64,000 nucleotides of DNA from assembly GCF_900102855.1 (NCBI RefSeq), contig NZ_FMWD01000006.1, positions 1 through 64,000 of the forward strand. Reading direction: 5' to 3'. This document shows, in pieces, positions 55,192 through 64,000 of this stretch (positions are counted from its first letter, which is position 1; each line of letters opens with the position of its first letter). This stretch comes from Thiohalomonas denitrificans. GTDB taxonomy: Bacteria; Pseudomonadota; Gammaproteobacteria; Thiohalomonadales; Thiohalomonadaceae. Both the position numbers and the translations under genes were made by a program. A model generated the notes under the pieces. That model ran no database searches. It saw nothing but the letters and a program-made list of their open reading frames with translations, and had not been told where the DNA came from.

Positions 55192-58100
55192 TCATCCCCC
55201 CTTCGAGATCTGCTCAACCCGCAGCGGAGGGCTGAACAGAAAACCCTGCATACCGTCGCATCCATGGCTGACGAAAAAATCCAGCTGCTCCTGGGTTTCC
55301 ACGCCCTCAGCGATGACGTCGATATTGAGGCTGTGGGCCATCACAATGATGGCATTGGAAATGGCTGCATCATCCGGGTCGCTCACCACATCGTGCACGA
55401 ATGACATGTCGAGCTTCAGTTTATCGATGGGAAACCGTTTCAGATAGAAGAGCGATGAGTACCCGATCCCGAAATCATCGATCGTAATGTGCACGCCCGC
55501 TTCCTTGAGGGTATAGAGGATCCGGAAGGTCGCTTCCGGATCCTGCATGACGGCGGTCTCGGTCAGTTCCAGTTCCAGGTCGTTCGGCTGTATACCGTGT
55601 TCATGGATGGCGGCAATGATAATTTCGGCAATGCGCGGCTGACGAAACTGGCGCGGAGAGAGATTGATGGCAACCCGGTGCCGGATAGCACCGGTCGTGG
55701 TCCAGATAAAGATCTGCTGACACACCTTGTGCAAAACCCAATCCCCGACTGCGTCGATCAATCCGCTGGCCTCGGCCACCGGCATGAAACGATTGGGGCG
55801 GAGCACCCCCTGTTCCGGATGATTCCAGCGGATGGCCGCTTCCAGCGCGATCTCTGCACCGGTGCTGACCTCGATTTGAGGCTGATACACCAGGAAAAAC
55901 TCGTCGCGCTCCAACGCCCGGCGCAGTGCGCTCTCGATGCTGAGGCGTTCGATGGCTTTCTGATTCATTCCGCCCGTAAAAAAACGATAGTTGTTGCGGC
56001 CCTCCTCCTTGGCCACGTACATGGCCGTGTCGGCGTTCTTGAGCAGCACCTCGATCTCTTCACCGTCGTCCGGATAGACACTGATACCGATACTTCCGGT
56101 GATGTCCACCGTTTCACCATGGAGGTGCATCGGCATGAACAGCGAACTGTTGATACGCCGAGCCGTCTCGGCAACCGAGGCGATGTCCTCGACCTCTTCC
56201 AGAAGAATGATGAACTCATCACCTCCCACTCGCGCCACCGTATCTTCCGAGCGAATACTCTGCCCCAGTCGATCGGCGACCTTTTTCAACAGATCATCTC
56301 CGGCATCATGCCCCAGGGTGTCGTTAATCACCTTGAAGTTGTCGAGATCCACGAAAAGAATGGCAACCCGCTTCTTCACCCGCCGTGCACGATCAATCCC
56401 GTGTTTGAGCCGGTCGTAAAAGAGGTTTCGATTGGGAAGCCGGGTAAGGCTGTCGTAGTTGGCCAGGCGTTCAAGCTGTTCCTGGCTCTGCTTGATTTCG
56501 GTAATGTCACGAAATATCCCCACGTAATTGATCACGCGATCCTGTTCGTCCAGTACGTCGCCCATGTTAAGCAGGGCCGGAAAAATCTGGCCATTACGGC
56601 GGCGCCCCCAGAGTTCTCCCTGCCACTGGCCATGGTGCTCGACATGCTCCCACATATGACGAAAGAACTCTTCGGAATGTCGACCGGAGTCAAGCAGCCG
56701 GGGTGATCGACCCACCACTTCACCACGTCGATAACCGGTGATTTCCGAAAAGGCGCCATTGACATTGACGATGCACTTTTCGGTGTCGAGGATCATGATG
56801 GCTTCGGCCTTACTCTCGAAAACCCGGGCGGCGAGCCGCAACTCCTCTTCCGTGTGTTTCTGTTCGGTGATATCGCGAATGTAGGCCAGGAAGTGCAATG
56901 GCTTGCCATCCCCATCGGTGACCACCGATATGTTGACTGATGCCCACACGGTACGGCCGTCTTTGGTGACGTACCGTTTTTCATATTCAACGGAGCGCGC
57001 CTCCCCGTTCCACAACCGCTGGAAAGCCGCCTCGGTCTGCGGGAGGTCCTCCGGATGTGTCACATCCTGGACCCGCAGTTTCTCCAGCTCCGTCGGGCTG
57101 TAGCCAAGCCACTCCGAAAGTCGCGGGGTGGTGCGCAGCCAGCGACCATCGAGTCCGGTGCGGACGACCATGATCAACGAGAACTGCTCCGCACGCTCCC
57201 GCTGTGCCTCGCTTTCGCGCAGCGCCTCCTCGGCCCGCTGGCGATCGGTCATCACGGCGATGTAGTTGGCCGTAACCGTCATCAACTGCGTCTGACGCTC
57301 ATCCACCGCCATCTCCTCAAGAGCGGCAACCGAGATTAGGCCAACGACGGATTCACGGACCACCATCGGGACCGTCAACACCGTCCGGAGCTCCGGCCCC
57401 AATACACCACCCCTCCCCCCTTGGCGGTGCTGCACCCGTATCTTCCGCTGGCGCAGCACCTGTCGCGCCGTGTGGTCGGGCTTCCGTTCCTCCTGCAAGA
57501 GCTCGAGTCCCTGCACCACCTGCGCCACCAGCCGGTCGTGTTCGGCATCGTAGGTTTCTATAAGGACGGTGGAGAACTCCGTGGTTTCCCGAAGAACAAG
57601 TGCGATGTCTTTATAGGCTGCCGACAGAGAGCGACGAGTCAAGGCGATTTCCGAGATGCGGTTAAGCGTCTGGAGTTCGCGGTGCCGAATGCGCAGGTCT
57701 TCCTCGATCTGACGGCGCTCGGTCACGTCGTAGGCAATACCGAGCAACTCCTCGATATCGCCTTTGTTGTCGAGTAGTGGCACATAGGTGAAGACGAAGG
57801 TAAATGGCTGACCACGAATATCCGTGTGCGCCTCCACGAACTGGGGACGCCGGCTACGCAGGGCGCGATGCAGGGTAGGAAGATAACTTTCAGTGACCGA
57901 AGGAGGAAACAGTTCCTCGTCCCTACTGCCAATCACTTCGCGCTCGGATAGTTCCCACAACTCGAGGGCACGGGTATTGATAAACCGAATACGTAGTTGT
58001 GCATCGTAGAGGGCCACCAGCGCCGGGAGGTTGTTGACTGCACGGCGAAACCTCTCCTCGCTCGTTCGTAGCGCCTTTTCGAACTGCTCCCGCTCGATGA

Positions 58101-58719
58101 TTTCGATCTGCAGTTCGGCATTGATGCGCTCCAGAGCATCGGTGCGTTCCCAAATCTTTTCCTGCAGATCAGCGCGAATGCGGTCGACTTCCGCTTGTGC
58201 AACCCGCTCCGCGGTCACATCGATGCCAAAGGCGGAGATCAGTTTCAGGTGTGAACCGTCGTAGGTATTCGCCGTGCTCAACTCGATGACGACCGGGGTG
58301 CGATGCTTGCTCTGCACCCGGATCTCCCAGCCCTCGACGTCGCCCCGGCACAGTCTTCGATAAAGCCGCCACAGACCACGCCGGTATTCCCCCGGAAAGA
58401 GCTTGTCCCACCAAGCCTGGCCGATGAGTTCGGCGGGGCGAAACCCTGTGGCCTTGGCCACCGCATCATTCAGGGACAGCAGTGTCCCGTCCGGTTGCAC
58501 TTCGCACACAATGGCCCCGGCGCGAGCCACCAATCGCTGATACCGGTCCTCGGACGCCTTCAGGGTTTTTCGGGCGAGCCCCAGCAACGATATCGCTTCT
58601 GCGGGATCGACTCCTCCGGACTTTCCAACCCATCCGCCTTCGGCATCGGCAAGCTGCCGTGAAACGGACCGAATACGCGTCTCAAGCGAGATGGGCCTGG
58701 CCCGGTTCTGTTCGCTCAT
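55192..58719 (-). CDS. Cytoplasmic PAS/GAF/GGDEF/EAL protein
   Basis: The roughly 1175-residue protein has no membrane helices. Domains in order: PAS (about 55-180), a coiled-coil segment, PAS (215-340), GAF (355-500), PAS (510-640), PAS (645-770), GGDEF (VGGDEF, about 870) with an RSED inhibitory site 5 residues upstream, and EAL (about 955-1170). The EAL motif is EAAIRW (glutamate kept) with IDDFGIGYSS intact, so both synthase and phosphodiesterase activity are possible. ATG 58719 is chosen; the frame extends to 58950 and would overlap the protease gene leader. Confidence 0.9.
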   Translation of the reverse strand: MSEQNRARPISLETRIRSVSRQLADAEGGWVGKSGGVDPAEAISLLGLARKTLKASEDRYQRLVARAGAIVCEVQPDGTLLSLNDAVAKATGFRPAELIGQAWWDKLFPGEYRRGLWRLYRRLCRGDVEGWEIRVQSKHRTPVVIELSTANTYDGSHLKLISAFGIDVTAERVAQAEVDRIRADLQEKIWERTDALERINAELQIEIIEREQFEKALRTSEERFRRAVNNLPALVALYDAQLRIRFINTRALELWELSEREVIGSRDEELFPPSVTESYLPTLHRALRSRRPQFVEAHTDIRGQPFTFVFTYVPLLDNKGDIEELLGIAYDVTERRQIEEDLRIRHRELQTLNRISEIALTRRSLSAAYKDIALVLRETTEFSTVLIETYDAEHDRLVAQVVQGLELLQEERKPDHTARQVLRQRKIRVQHRQGGRGGVLGPELRTVLTVPMVVRESVVGLISVAALEEMAVDERQTQLMTVTANYIAVMTDRQRAEEALRESEAQRERAEQFSLIMVVRTGLDGRWLRTTPRLSEWLGYSPTELEKLRVQDVTHPEDLPQTEAAFQRLWNGEARSVEYEKRYVTKDGRTVWASVNISVVTDGDGKPLHFLAYIRDITEQKHTEEELRLAARVFESKAEAIMILDTEKCIVNVNGAFSEITGYRRGEVVGRSPRLLDSGRHSEEFFRHMWEHVEHHGQWQGELWGRRRNGQIFPALLNMGDVLDEQDRVINYVGIFRDITEIKQSQEQLERLANYDSLTRLPNRNLFYDRLKHGIDRARRVKKRVAILFVDLDNFKVINDTLGHDAGDDLLKKVADRLGQSIRSEDTVARVGGDEFIILLEEVEDIASVAETARRINSSLFMPMHLHGETVDITGSIGISVYPDDGEEIEVLLKNADTAMYVAKEEGRNNYRFFTGGMNQKAIERLSIESALRRALERDEFFLVYQPQIEVSTGAEIALEAAIRWNHPEQGVLRPNRFMPVAEASGLIDAVGDWVLHKVCQQIFIWTTTGAIRHRVAINLSPRQFRQPRIAEIIIAAIHEHGIQPNDLELELTETAVMQDPEATFRILYTLKEAGVHITIDDFGIGYSSLFYLKRFPIDKLKLDMSFVHDVVSDPDDAAISNAIIVMAHSLNIDVIAEGVETQEQLDFFVSHGCDGMQGFLFSPPLRVEQISKGG

Positions 58720-58940
58720 AGCACTCTGGCCACGGTTGAGTAGGGGGTTGGTCGAGTCAGGAAGATTCGCGGCAGCAACCCTGCGCCTGTGGATTTCCTT
58801 CCGCAACGCGACCACTTCTTTTCGGAGTATAGAGAAGCCATCTGCTACTGCTGCCGCGATTCCGGCTTTCCGTCCCGGCTCCGCTATGTCGACAGCGCTA
58901 AACGGGGCTACCTTTCTCTTAAAAGGCCTGGAGAAACCCC

Positions 58941-59735
58941 GTGCGCACAATCACTGTAATCGTGGTCAGTTTTCTTGTCGTGGCCTGTACCACCTCGCCG
59001 CTTGGCCGCCAGCAGCTCATCCTGCTGCCCGAGGCGCAAATGACCGAGATGGGTGCTACAGCCTTCCAGGAGATCCAGAGGGAGAAGCCCACCGCGGGAC
59101 CCGGCCCCACCACGAACTATGTCCAATGCGTGGCCGAAGCCATTACCCGACAGTTGCCACCCTCTGCTCCGCAACAGTGGCAGCTCTCGGTTTTCGAAGA
59201 TGAGGAACCCAATGCCTTCGCATTGCCGGGCGGCAATATGGGGGTGAATACCGGGATCCTGGATATTGCACAAAATCCCTCCCAGCTGGCGACAGTGGTC
59301 GCCCATGAGATAGCCCATGTGCTGGCCGACCACCCGAACGAGCGGGTCTCCACCCAATACGCCACCCAGACCGGACTGGACCTGCTGCAGGCGATTACCG
59401 GCGCGGGCGGCGAGCGCCAACAGCTTTTTGCCCTGTTGGGGATGGGAGCTCAGGTGGGGGTGATTCTCCCGTTCTCGCGCAAACAGGAGCAGGAGGCCGA
59501 CCTTTTTGGCCTGGATCTGATGGCGCGGGCCGGCTTCGATCCCCGCGAAAGCACGAAGTTCTGGCAACGCATGGAAACCCGGGGCAACGGTTCACCACCG
59601 GAGTTCCTCTCCACCCATCCTTCCGGTGAGACCCGCATGAGTGATCTCCAGGCGCGAATCCCGGCCGCCATGGAGATCTACCGGCAGGCCCGCGCCCAGG
59701 GGGTCCGGCCCGACTGCCAGCCGCCGGGGCGCTAG
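58941..59735 (+). CDS. M48-family metalloprotease lipoprotein
   Basis: The 264-residue protein has a lipoprotein signal ending VVACTTS (Cys16) and a zinc site HEIAH (122-126) with the third ligand in QEADLFGLDL (about 183). This is the Oma1/LoiP-type periplasmic protease family, active in outer-membrane quality control. GTG 58941 is used. It is divergent from the large c-di-GMP protein. Confidence 0.88.
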   Translation: MRTITVIVVSFLVVACTTSPLGRQQLILLPEAQMTEMGATAFQEIQREKPTAGPGPTTNYVQCVAEAITRQLPPSAPQQWQLSVFEDEEPNAFALPGGNMGVNTGILDIAQNPSQLATVVAHEIAHVLADHPNERVSTQYATQTGLDLLQAITGAGGERQQLFALLGMGAQVGVILPFSRKQEQEADLFGLDLMARAGFDPRESTKFWQRMETRGNGSPPEFLSTHPSGETRMSDLQARIPAAMEIYRQARAQGVRPDCQPPGR

Positions 59736-59832
59736 TGGTCCATGCGGAAAATGGTGTAACGCTCATCCGGTCTCGCCATCGGATCCTGTGCCTGCACCAC
59801 GCCCGGCCGCTCTCCCAAAGCTTTGTCAGAAA

Positions 59833-59925
59833 GTAGGATGGGGTGAGCCCCGCGAACCGCATCGAGAAACCACCGTCCGAGCAATGATGGGGTTCGCAGG
59901 CTCACCCCATCCTACGGTATTCGGG
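59833..59925. repeat. GTAGGATGGGGTGAGCC palindrome
   Basis: GTAGGATGGGGTGAGCCCCG (59833) pairs with GCAGGCTCACCCCATCCTAC (59906-59925), a stem of about 18 bp, with AACCGCATC / GATGGGGTT inside. Same family as at 46673-46805. It occupies the gap between convergent M48 and channel genes. Confidence 0.75.
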
Positions 59926-59965
59926 GGGATGCCCACAGGAGCCTGTTTTCCCCCGTTTCCCGTGG

Positions 59966-60796
59966 TTAGCTTCGGTTTTCCATGGAGATCTCGCGCCGGA
60001 GGGCGCGCAGCTCTTGCCGCATGGCGCGCAATTCGCCCTCTATGGACTCGGATTCGGTGTGGACCACCTCTCCGATCACTTCGTGCTCCTCCTTCATCTC
60101 CTGCTCATGCATGGTCTGCATGGTATCGACGATGATGGCGATGAAGAGGTTGAGCATGGTGAACGTGGCGATCAGTATGAACGGCACAAAGAACAGCCAG
60201 GCATAGGGATACTGCTCCATCACCGGCCGGACGATACCCATCGACCAGCTCTCCAGCGTCATGATCTGGAACAGCGAATACATGGAGGCCCCCACGCTGC
60301 CGAACCACTCCGGATAATCCGCACCGAAGAGCCCCGTCGCCATTACCGCCGCCACGTAGAACAGGAGCAGCATCAGACCACCGATGGCGGAGATCCCCGG
60401 TACCGCGCGCAGCAGCGCCTCCACCACAAACCGCAAGCGGGGCATGACCGACACCAGCCGCAGCACACGGAGCACGCGCAGCGTGCGCAGCACCGCCAGC
60501 GGACCGCTCGCCGGTATCAGCGCAATGGTCACCACGGTGAAATCGAAGACATTCCAGGGGTCGCGGAAAAATCGCAGGCCTTTGGCAAACAATTTGGCGC
60601 CGATCTCCGCCACGAATATGGTCAGCACGAAATGATCGATCGTGCGCAGCACCTCACCGAACGCTGCCATCACCTCCGGCGAGGTCTCCAGTCCCAGGGT
60701 GACCGCATTAATGGCGATCAGCGTCATGATGGTGCGCTGTACGAACACCGATTCGACCCGGGCACCAACCCGGGCCCTCAGGCCCTGCTCACTCAC
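59966..60796 (-). CDS. NavAb-type voltage-gated sodium channel
   Basis: The 276-residue six-helix channel subunit assembles as a tetramer. The S4 voltage sensor carries arginines every third residue (RTLRVLRVLR, about 104-113) and the selectivity filter is TLESWSM (180-186), identical to the core of NavAb-type channels. The C-terminus is a heptad coiled coil (RAMRQELRALRREI). It is predicted to conduct sodium; physiological role in this organism unknown. Confidence 0.93.
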   Translation of the reverse strand: MSEQGLRARVGARVESVFVQRTIMTLIAINAVTLGLETSPEVMAAFGEVLRTIDHFVLTIFVAEIGAKLFAKGLRFFRDPWNVFDFTVVTIALIPASGPLAVLRTLRVLRVLRLVSVMPRLRFVVEALLRAVPGISAIGGLMLLLFYVAAVMATGLFGADYPEWFGSVGASMYSLFQIMTLESWSMGIVRPVMEQYPYAWLFFVPFILIATFTMLNLFIAIIVDTMQTMHEQEMKEEHEVIGEVVHTESESIEGELRAMRQELRALRREISMENRS

Positions 60797-60956
60797 GTTT
60801 TAGTTCTCCGCCTCTTCGATAGGCGGCAATTCTACCCGATGCACTCGCTGTACACGTAGATGCAGATCCCGCGGTCCGGGGATTCTTGTCGAGAGGAAAA
60901 GAAACCGGGTGCTAGCATTAACGCAAACAGCCCATTCCACGGAAGGGAGGGGTGAC

Positions 60957-62060
60957 ATGAACATGCATCGAACTAGCAGGACGGGAGGCATTCTGGTGGC
61001 GGCCCTGCTGCTTCTGACCGGGTGCGAAGAACCGGTCGAACCGGAGACGATCACCCTCCCCATCCGGGAAGGTTTGCCGGAAACGACGGTCCCTACGCCG
61101 GTTGATCCCCGGTTCCCTCACTACGAAGCGGCGATCGCTCCACAGCTGGGCAATCTGCACATCGTCACCGAACGGGAAACCCTGCAGCTGGCCCAGCTCT
61201 GGGCTTCCACGCTCAGCAACGGGCAGGCAAGCCTCCAGGTCCACGCCCTGGAACTACCGCCAGAAGCTATGGTGCGCTGGTGGCAGGCCGGGCCGACCCA
61301 TCGCGTCGCTCTGCTAAAAGAGGCCATGGATCCCGAAGAGCAGGCTGCCTTTGAAACAGAATGGGGGTATCCACCGCAGCGAATCGTCGTTGCCATGGAC
61401 CCGATGGTGGTCGTGGTCCGAAAAGGCAATCCGCTGGTTCACCGCGGGATTTCACTGGCAGAACTGGAGGCGATCTTTTCGCATCGCCCCCGCAATGATC
61501 ACACCCCGATCCGCAAGTGGGGTGCTTTCGAACTCGGCACGGAATGGTCGCAGCGAGACATCAGCGCGTACGGACAGGAGGACGGAGGCCCTCTGGAACT
61601 GTGGTTCCGGCAACAGGTCCTGCATCGCAGCGATTACCAGCCGGAGACGGAACGGGTGCCCGATTCGGAAGCCGTGGTGGCCAAGGTGTCCAGGACCGCC
61701 GGGGGTATCGGTTACGCCAGTCTAAGTGCTTTCAGAGGTCCCGTCGCCCCGGTTCCGGTCATTCGCGCCACAGGTGAGACTCCCATCCTGCCGACCGCTG
61801 ACAACCTGTTCGAATCACTTTATCCACTCTCGCCCGGGCCTCTTTATCTCTATATCAATCACCGCCCGGGAGTTGCCCTTGACGCCCTGCAGCGGGAACT
61901 GGTGCGCTTCGTCTACAGCCAGACCGGCCAGCACCTGGCTGCAGAGCTTGGCATGGTGCCCATTTCGGCACTGCATGCGGTCAGTGAACTGCAGCGGGGG
62001 GAGATCAGCCTGACGCCCGAAGACGTGCTGCTGGCTACATCCCCCTCCGCGGAGCGCTGA
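60957..62060 (+). CDS. PstS-like phosphate-binding lipoprotein
   Basis: The roughly 367-residue protein has a lipoprotein signal (lipobox LLTGC, Cys23) and resembles PstS-type solute-binding domains (VVVVRKGNPLVHRGISLAELEAIF, GTEWSQRDISAYGQEDGGP, TAGGIGYASLSAF, FVYSQTGQHLA). PstABC genes are not adjacent. It could bind phosphate or another oxyanion. ATG 60957 follows GGGAGGGG by 6 bp. Confidence 0.75.
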   Translation: MNMHRTSRTGGILVAALLLLTGCEEPVEPETITLPIREGLPETTVPTPVDPRFPHYEAAIAPQLGNLHIVTERETLQLAQLWASTLSNGQASLQVHALELPPEAMVRWWQAGPTHRVALLKEAMDPEEQAAFETEWGYPPQRIVVAMDPMVVVVRKGNPLVHRGISLAELEAIFSHRPRNDHTPIRKWGAFELGTEWSQRDISAYGQEDGGPLELWFRQQVLHRSDYQPETERVPDSEAVVAKVSRTAGGIGYASLSAFRGPVAPVPVIRATGETPILPTADNLFESLYPLSPGPLYLYINHRPGVALDALQRELVRFVYSQTGQHLAAELGMVPISALHAVSELQRGEISLTPEDVLLATSPSAER

Positions 62061-62114
62061 GCCGTGTCGGCCTGAAAGCCGACCTGCAGAATAGCGCCGC
62101 TGAACCGGGGCGGT

Positions 62115-63386
62115 TCAGCGGGCGGGCTCATGCATTTCCGCCAACAGCTTTTTCACGATAGCGACCACTTCGGGAGCATCCCACTCCAGTGCGCCATAGT
62201 AGCTGTAGCGGATCCGTCCCTGCGCATCGATAAGAAAATTGGTCGGAAAGGCGCTGACGTTCCAGGCATTGACCGCCTCGCCGGCGAGATCGAGCAGCAC
62301 GGGAAAAGCAACCGGCCGTTTTTCGAGGAAACGGCGTACCGTCACCTCGTCTTCGCCCACATCGACCGCGAGAACACTGAAGCCCTGCTCTTCAAATTGC
62401 TCCTGCAGCCGTCCCAGGGAGGGGATTTCGTGCACACACGGCGGACACCAGGTCGCCCAGAAATTGACCAGTACGACACGCCCCTCGTAGCTCTGCAGGT
62501 CAAAGGTCTCCCCCTGCAGGCCCGGCAGATTCAACTCCGGAGGTGCGGGGTCCCCGGTATAGGGGCGCAGGCCGGCTGCCAGCCCGGCCTCGGCGTCCAC
62601 ATCATCGCTGCCGACGAGGGCCGGGGCCTGGCGGGGGCCGGCATAGGGCTCAAGCAGCCTGACGGCGCGGGCAATGAGTGCCGGCATCTGTTGATTCATG
62701 GCACGCTCTGCGTCATCGGGCTGCTCACGATTCATGAAACCGTCGCTGACACTGGGCAGGAAGTGCTGAAAGAGATCACTCCCCCCCGAGGCGAGGCCCC
62801 GGGCGAGATCAGAAAGGTGCCAGCGCTTGGCGGAGAGTCCCGGCTGGAAGAGATAGATCGGCAGGTTGGTGGCCGTGGTCACGGGGCGGTAGCTGGGCGG
62901 TTCCCCCGGTTCCGGCAGCCCTTTCTGCAGATTCGGATGGACCAGAACCGCGCCCGCCAGACGTTCGGAACCGGGGTGCTCCAGCTGCCAGGCACGGGCG
63001 GCCTGCAACGCCAGGGCAGCGCCTCTGCCGGAAGTGAACAGGAACAGCTGCTGCACATCCGCTGCCGCGGCCTCGATGAGCGACACCACGTCCTCCACCG
63101 GCACCTGTTCGAGGCTGGTCCGCGCCGCGGCGAGGAAATAGGCGGTGTGAAGATCGGCGGCCCACACCGACGGGCCGGTGGCGGCCAGTTCACGGGCGAC
63201 AGCCAGTTCCCGCGACTGCAGGCCCTCCTCCGAAGGCAACCAGAGGACGCGGGTATGAGCAGCATCCGCGCCGGAGTAGCGCTCGATCGGGATCTCGGCG
63301 CCGGTATCCAGAAACAGCGGCTCCGCAAGCTCGGATGCAAACACCGGCGCCACCAGCAGGGAAAGCAGACAGAGATAAAACCGCAT
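62115..63386 (-). CDS. TlpA-type thiol-disulfide protein fused to a pseudo-hydrolase
   Basis: The 423-residue protein has a signal peptide (about 1-18), an N-terminal alpha/beta-hydrolase-like domain (about 20-250) and a C-terminal TlpA/ResA thioredoxin domain with FWATWCPPCVHEIPSLG (310-326; active site WCPPC 313-317) and the SAFPTNFLID cis-proline loop. The hydrolase nucleophile elbow reads TSGRG (118-122) where GxSxG is expected, so the serine is lost. Periplasmic thiol reductase role in cytochrome c or disulfide metabolism is inferred from the C-terminal part only. Confidence 0.85.
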   Translation of the reverse strand: MRFYLCLLSLLVAPVFASELAEPLFLDTGAEIPIERYSGADAAHTRVLWLPSEEGLQSRELAVARELAATGPSVWAADLHTAYFLAAARTSLEQVPVEDVVSLIEAAAADVQQLFLFTSGRGAALALQAARAWQLEHPGSERLAGAVLVHPNLQKGLPEPGEPPSYRPVTTATNLPIYLFQPGLSAKRWHLSDLARGLASGGSDLFQHFLPSVSDGFMNREQPDDAERAMNQQMPALIARAVRLLEPYAGPRQAPALVGSDDVDAEAGLAAGLRPYTGDPAPPELNLPGLQGETFDLQSYEGRVVLVNFWATWCPPCVHEIPSLGRLQEQFEEQGFSVLAVDVGEDEVTVRRFLEKRPVAFPVLLDLAGEAVNAWNVSAFPTNFLIDAQGRIRYSYYGALEWDAPEVVAIVKKLLAEMHEPAR

Positions 63387-63827
63387 GTTCTCTCGTGAAG
63401 ATCAGATTCGAAGGGATGCAGTTTATAACAGGAACCGTGCGGACCACAGCCGTGTGCGGAAGGTAAACAGGAAAACCGCTGAATTCTGTTTTTCCAGGGG
63501 CTTGTTGAAAAAGGTTTTTTGTCGTCCCCCCCGCGACGAAGAGGATCAGGATGGGGGCGCAATAGGCCGCCATCTGCATGGGCGGCGTTCGAGCCGATAC
63601 TGACGATGGCCCGGCCGAGCTGGACCGGCCCGCGGCCGCACCCTGGCTTGGGCACGGATCGAAGGGCATCCCGAGGCGGAGGCGGCGCTGCGTGAAAACC
63701 AACTCCATCAGGTGGTTAGCGCCGGAAGGTGAGATTCGCTCTGCTCGTACCGTCCCGCGGCGAGGGGGTGCTTGCGTCCTTTGCGGTTATAGCTTTCACG
63801 TTGCAGCTCTCGACGGCACAAAACGAT
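63387..63827. other. Intergenic region, no supported gene
   Basis: Nothing certain is seen. One short stretch (about 63600-63730) reads like the tail of a coding region (RTLAWARIEGHPEAEAALRE then a stop) but has no recognisable start or family. TGCGTCCTTTGCGGTTAT (63774-63791) is part of a dispersed repeat. Confidence 0.35.
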
Positions 63828-64000
63828 TCAACCGACATCCCCGGAAGAGCCAATGCGCTCGGAAATCCTTTGTCCCGCCGCAATGACCTTCGGGATCCAT
63901 TCGTCACGCCGGCGCTCGATGGGCGAGGAGACGGAGAGCCCCGCCACCATCTGGCCCCTGCCGTCACGAATAGGAACCCCGATACAGCCGACACCCAGCT
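63828..64000 (-). CDS. IclR-family transcriptional regulator, 3' end only
   Basis: Reading the minus strand from the window edge to TGA 63828 gives LGVGCIGVPIRDGRGQMVAG and LSVSSPIERRRDEWIPKVIA, the C-terminal effector-binding end of IclR regulators. The helix-turn-helix part lies outside the window. Effector and targets cannot be told. Confidence 0.8.
   Translation of the reverse strand, partial: LGVGCIGVPIRDGRGQMVAGLSVSSPIERRRDEWIPKVIAAGQRISERIGSSGDVG

Noticed and set aside
63578-63886. 102-codon plus-strand frame near the window end
   Set aside because: No ribosome site or family; it runs into the IclR gene on the other strand.

Overview
The window looks like a chromosomal segment of a GC-rich, respiring gammaproteobacterium. 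The best fit is a Chromatiales/Ectothiorhodospiraceae-like lineage; this is inference from gene content and order (zapA-6S RNA-fau, his operon followed by hinT-tatABC, cbb3 oxidase cluster, monofunctional hisB, a hypX-containing hyp cluster, NavAb-type sodium channel). No rRNA, tRNA, prophage, integrase or CRISPR array was seen.

Layout. 1-5.5 kb: cell-division genes (zapB-like, zapA), 6S RNA, fau, a 41-residue membrane protein, an EVE protein, ilvA and rpiA. 5.5-14.2 kb: the complete cbb3 cytochrome oxidase operon ccoNOQPGHI on the minus strand, with an FNR-type box placed at -41.5 of a candidate promoter and a leader of about 325 nt. 14.6-21 kb: hisBHAFIE-hinT-tatABC-ccoS on the plus strand; ccoS is the cbb3 assembly factor missing from the cco operon. 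21-25.6 kb: a yhcH-like gene split by a miniature element, tspO, a VOC protein, cfa and two unknown genes. 25.7-32.9 kb: hydrogenase maturation genes hypF-C-D-E-X (minus strand), without hypA, hypB or structural hydrogenase genes. 32.9-36.3 kb: dtd, pip, typA. 36.7-41.8 kb: a phosphodiesterase-like gene, an SseB-domain gene, a six-unit tandem hairpin array, two unknown genes, a membrane-anchored RRM protein, a 2-hydroxyacid dehydrogenase remnant lacking its NAD domain, and an H1-like/DUF2934 protein. 41.9-64 kb: two large GGDEF/EAL proteins, TerB-like, CBS, DUF3579, an orphan actin-like ATPase, glgP, an HTH/PDC/tandem-retropepsin group, a Fpg-family glycosylase, an M48 protease, a BacNav channel, a PstS-like lipoprotein, a TlpA fusion and the 3' end of an IclR regulator.

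The most unusual aspect is the intergenic DNA. At least five repeat families occur: (i) a 264-335 bp element with 21-23 bp terminal inverted repeats and nested hairpin modules that differ between copies (four copies, one inside yhcH); (ii) a 110 bp mini-element with near-YTAR target duplications plus a 51 bp form made only of its two ends; (iii) seven or eight copies of a CCACAGAG/CTCTGTGG paired repeat, three of them inside the his operon; (iv) a 90-bp-period tandem array of long hairpins; (v) scattered GTAGGATGGG, GGGCTGAAGCCCGACC and similar palindromes. The repeats are mostly placed at gene ends or just before start codons.

Working together: cco genes plus ccoS build a microaerobic oxidase; hyp genes including hypX imply a NiFe hydrogenase elsewhere that must be matured in the presence of oxygen; tatABC would export the folded hydrogenase or other cofactor proteins; the c-di-GMP proteins, PDC sensor and sodium channel suggest environmental sensing and motility control. 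The last two links are inference.
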